Shown here: one piece after another, positions 52,847 through 55,392 of the stretch
How positions within the stretch are numbered: position 1 is the first letter of the stretch
Layout of the letters: every line of letters begins with the position of its first letter
Source: a virus
Reading direction: 5' to 3' (one strand)
DNA length: 55,392 nt
IMG/VR virus record: IMGVR_UViG_3300035701_004790
Coordinates: 1-55,392 of that record
The notes under the pieces: model-generated
What the model saw: only the letters and a program-made list of their open reading frames with translations
What the model was told of the DNA's origin: nothing
Databases searched by the model: none
Translations under genes and position numbers: made by a program

Positions 52847-54028
52847 ATGACACAAGAACAAATAATGACAGAAACATCAAATGGCGATAAGCTTAAAGTT
52901 TCAATTCAAAATTTAAAACAAAAAACAAATAAGATTATGTTTTTTGTTCCTGATCTAGGTGCGGTTCCTTCCGGTGCTGTATATGAAATATATTCACACG
53001 CAACGATTCTTAAATCATTAGGATATGACGTTAAGATATTGATTGAAACAGAGAAATCCACAATTCCTGAATTTATCGAGCCAGAACTGGTTAATTTCGA
53101 GCATATACCAATGGAAAATGCAAAATTAACAGTATCACCAGAAGACTTAATTGTTATTCCAGAAATTTTCACAAATGTTATGGAGCAAACTAAAACCCTT
53201 CCATGCCTTAGAGTGGTGTTATTGCAATCAATAGATAATGCATTGAGAGCATTATTGCCGGGGATTGATTGGAGTTCTTTTGGTATCACTCAAGTTATCA
53301 CTACAAGTAAATTACTTGAGTTATTTGTTAAAGAATTCTTTGTTTCAGCAAGATTTGATGTTCAATCATATCATGTTCCAGTACCTGATTATTTTCAAAA
53401 AAGAGTAGAAGTTAAAAGACCTGTAGTATCTGTTTTTGTTAGAAACGAAGGTGATCTTGAGAAAGTAATTAAATTATTTTATCAAAAATTCCCACAATTT
53501 AGATGGATAACTTTTGAACCTATGCAAACGGATTCAAAACCACCTAAATTTTTAAGAAGAAGAGATTTTGCCGATAAGCTCGATAAAAACTTTGCAGCTA
53601 TATGGATTGATAGACTAGCATCACACGCACAATTTCCTTTGGAGTGTATGAGAGTTGGTACTATTCCAATTTGTTTGAAACCAGATATTACACCTGAGTA
53701 TATCATTAAAGATGATAATTATATTCAAAATTCTGGTGTTTGGTCTTCGGATTTATATGCACTACCAGCATTGCTTGCCGATACACTTAGAAAATTTTTA
53801 GATGATGAGATTCCTCAAGAACTTTTTGATACTATGGATTCTATTTCTTCTAATTACACTTCAACTATGGCTAAAGAACAATTGACAACTATCTATAATA
53901 AAATATTTACAGAAAGATTGGAATTGTTTGAAAAAACATTAGAAAGTTTGAATGAAAATTCTGAGGTAGATGGTTCTATAAAACCAACAGAACAAGCGGA
54001 ATCAATGACAGAGCAATTACTTAATTAA
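52847..54028 (+). CDS. GT-B glycosyltransferase-like protein (393 aa)
   Basis: IMFFVPDLGAVPSGAVYEIY begins like the GT4 N-terminal domain, followed by HATILKSLGYDVKIL and a C-terminal half with FPLECMRVGTIPICLKPD at the donor site. The final ~50 residues are acidic and disordered. The first 30 residues are variable, and an internal ATG at 52867 is possible. Its position between a HAD-like gene and a GT2-like gene suggests a second, separate glycosylation set. Confidence 0.6.
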   Translation: MTQEQIMTETSNGDKLKVSIQNLKQKTNKIMFFVPDLGAVPSGAVYEIYSHATILKSLGYDVKILIETEKSTIPEFIEPELVNFEHIPMENAKLTVSPEDLIVIPEIFTNVMEQTKTLPCLRVVLLQSIDNALRALLPGIDWSSFGITQVITTSKLLELFVKEFFVSARFDVQSYHVPVPDYFQKRVEVKRPVVSVFVRNEGDLEKVIKLFYQKFPQFRWITFEPMQTDSKPPKFLRRRDFADKLDKNFAAIWIDRLASHAQFPLECMRVGTIPICLKPDITPEYIIKDDNYIQNSGVWSSDLYALPALLADTLRKFLDDEIPQELFDTMDSISSNYTSTMAKEQLTTIYNKIFTERLELFEKTLESLNENSEVDGSIKPTEQAESMTEQLLN

Positions 54029-54042
54029 TAAATTTTAATACA

Positions 54043-54906
54043 ATGACAAATATTACAATAATACTTCCAGTACACGAATTTGGTGATGTAGTTGGTGGCT
54101 ATTTAAAAAAAGCGTTCACTTCAATAAAATCGCAAAAAGGTCTAACGACACTTCCTTCAATTATATTAGTTTATACTCATTTTGCTGAACAGAATGGTTT
54201 ATTAGATTTTATAAAAGAGTTTACAGAACCTGTTGAACCAACCGATCCTGTACTTCAAATTAATACAGTTAAAAATGAAGGAAAAACAGATTTCTGTTCT
54301 CAAATTAATTTGGGGGTAAAAAATACGACCACAGATTATTTTTCAATTCTTGAATATGATGATGAGTATAGCACAATCTATTTTACGAATGTTTTGAAAC
54401 ACTTTAAAGTATTTCCAGATGTTTCAATGTTTTTACCTTTCACTGTTGAAGTGGATGATAAAACAGGTAGTCTTGTACAAATAGTAAATCAAACAATTTG
54501 GTCAAAGGGATATGTTGGTGAAAATGGTGTATTAGGATTTTTAAATACTAGATCGTTAAATGATTATTCATTTTATACTTTAGGCGGTGCTGTTATAAAA
54601 AAATCTGATTTTGACGGTGTTGGTGGTCTTAAAGCAAACATTAAATTGTCATTCACATATGAATTTATTTTAAGATTTTTAGAAAATGGAAATAAAGTAT
54701 ATTCTATTGCAAAATTTGGATACAAACATACTATTAATCGTTTAGGTAGTTTATTTTCAAATTTTGGTGTAACGATGCCCATGAAAGAAAGAAAATTCTG
54801 GTTTGAAGTTGCAAAAAGAGAGTCACATTTTATTAATGATAGATATATAGACCAATCTTCGCTTATAGAGCCAGTACCAGAAGTATCTACAGAATCTGTT
54901 GCATAA
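54043..54906 (+). CDS. GT2-like glycosyltransferase (287 aa)
   Basis: ITIILPVHEFGDVVGGYLKK is a GT2-type opening and FSILEYDDEYSTIYF supplies a DD metal-type motif near residue 105. VGGLKANIKLSFTYEFILRF resembles the late catalytic region. The disordered acidic tail is short. The gp55 gene follows 26 bases downstream. Confidence 0.58.
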   Translation: MTNITIILPVHEFGDVVGGYLKKAFTSIKSQKGLTTLPSIILVYTHFAEQNGLLDFIKEFTEPVEPTDPVLQINTVKNEGKTDFCSQINLGVKNTTTDYFSILEYDDEYSTIYFTNVLKHFKVFPDVSMFLPFTVEVDDKTGSLVQIVNQTIWSKGYVGENGVLGFLNTRSLNDYSFYTLGGAVIKKSDFDGVGGLKANIKLSFTYEFILRFLENGNKVYSIAKFGYKHTINRLGSLFSNFGVTMPMKERKFWFEVAKRESHFINDRYIDQSSLIEPVPEVSTESVA

Positions 54907-54932
54907 CCTTACTTAATGATGCATTTCTGTTT

Positions 54933-55392
54933 ATGGGAAAAAGAAAAAAAGGTGAAGGAAAGGAACCTTATTTTGGAAATCGTGAAGAACAAGCTTTAAT
55001 AGATTATATTAAAACGGATTCAACTGAATTACGTCATAGATTATATAATGAGATTTTAAGTAATCCATTTAAAATAATGACTGAATCCATATTAAGACGT
55101 TATCCAATAAATATTGGAAATTATGATATGTTGGAAGTTGAGTTAAATGCACTATCCCACTTAATAGAAAAAATGATTGGTTTTAAAGAAAATACATTGA
55201 ATAAGGCAGGAATGAAAGTTAAGGCATTTAGTTATTGTCAAACAATAGTAAGAAATTTTTATAAAGATTGGAGTAAAAAAAGTTCTCACGAAAAAATAAC
55301 TAATTTAACTTTCGAAGATTATCATGAGGAAGTTGAAAGAAATTCAGAGTATAGTTATGAGATTGATAATGCCGATGATCAAGATTTAAAAG
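54933..55392 (+). CDS. 55: Late transcription sigma factor, T4 gp55-like, 3' truncated by window
   Basis: The visible 153 residues begin MGKRKKGEGKEPYF. EEQALIDYIKTDSTELRHRLYNE, then ILSNPFKIMTESILRRYP and KVKAFSYCQTIVRNFYKDW, follow the pattern of gp55 late sigma factors of T4-like phages. These keep only the -10-recognition core of sigma-70 (regions 2.1-2.4). gp55 directs host RNA polymerase to late promoters with gp33 and the sliding clamp. The acidic part (DNADDQDLK) continues beyond the window. The nine GTATTTAT sites are natural candidates for its targets. Confidence 0.75.
   Translation, partial: MGKRKKGEGKEPYFGNREEQALIDYIKTDSTELRHRLYNEILSNPFKIMTESILRRYPINIGNYDMLEVELNALSHLIEKMIGFKENTLNKAGMKVKAFSYCQTIVRNFYKDWSKKSSHEKITNLTFEDYHEEVERNSEYSYEIDNADDQDLK

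Overview
This window looks like part of the genome of a large T4-like tailed phage (myovirus) that infects a member of the Bacteroidota. The T4-like assignment rests on homologues of gp32 (ssDNA-binding protein), UvsX, RNase H (5' exonuclease), gp41 helicase, gp55 late sigma factor, a gp26-like baseplate protein, a gp53-like wedge protein, a tape measure and PhoH. The host assignment is inference. DNA is AT-rich, starts follow A-rich leaders without Shine-Dalgarno sequences, several intergenic sites fit the Bacteroidota promoter TTG-N17..20-TAnnTTTG, and the fibres carry Delta_60-type repeats.

Layout. Bases 1-17212 (minus strand) hold the fibre module: two tandem paralogous Delta_60 beta-propeller proteins (the first runs off the window), a long fibre with YadA-like head repeats, a 1195-residue fibre and a small N-terminal adaptor-like protein. 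Bases 17213-18982 hold a small UVR-domain gene and, most strikingly, a roughly 940-nt structured non-coding RNA with its own host-type promoter and strong terminator. Bases 18983-27590 (minus) are the DNA metabolism operon, read gp32 -> uvsX -> rnh -> unknown -> gp41 helicase -> B12-dependent ribonucleotide reductase. Bases 27767-30591 are four probable virion genes. Bases 30611-43181 are a tightly coupled block of one unknown gene, glycosyltransferases, methyltransferases and sugar-nucleotide enzymes (WecB, Gmd, DegT, acyltransferase). Bases 43197-50822 are the tail/baseplate genes (gp53-like, a 986-residue tail protein, tape measure, a small chaperone-like protein, gp26-like), interrupted by a second probable structured RNA at 46559-46807. 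From 50957 the strand switches to plus: phoH, an unknown gene, a HAD-like protein, two glycosyltransferase-like proteins and the start of the gp55 late sigma factor.

Regulation. I see two promoter classes. One is host-like (TTG..TAnnTTTG), found upstream of the UVR gene, the large RNA and gp32. The other is a recurring coding-strand motif GTATTTAT, found nine times in intergenic or gene-end DNA ahead of transcription units, including most of the virion operons. As gp55 is encoded here, I propose that this motif is the late promoter. It is the reverse complement of the T4 late box core, which makes it unusual.

Limits. Functions were assigned by reading motifs, not by database search. The identities of most fibre and glycan genes are family level only, and the RNAs are supported by base-pairing and transcription signals, not by homology.
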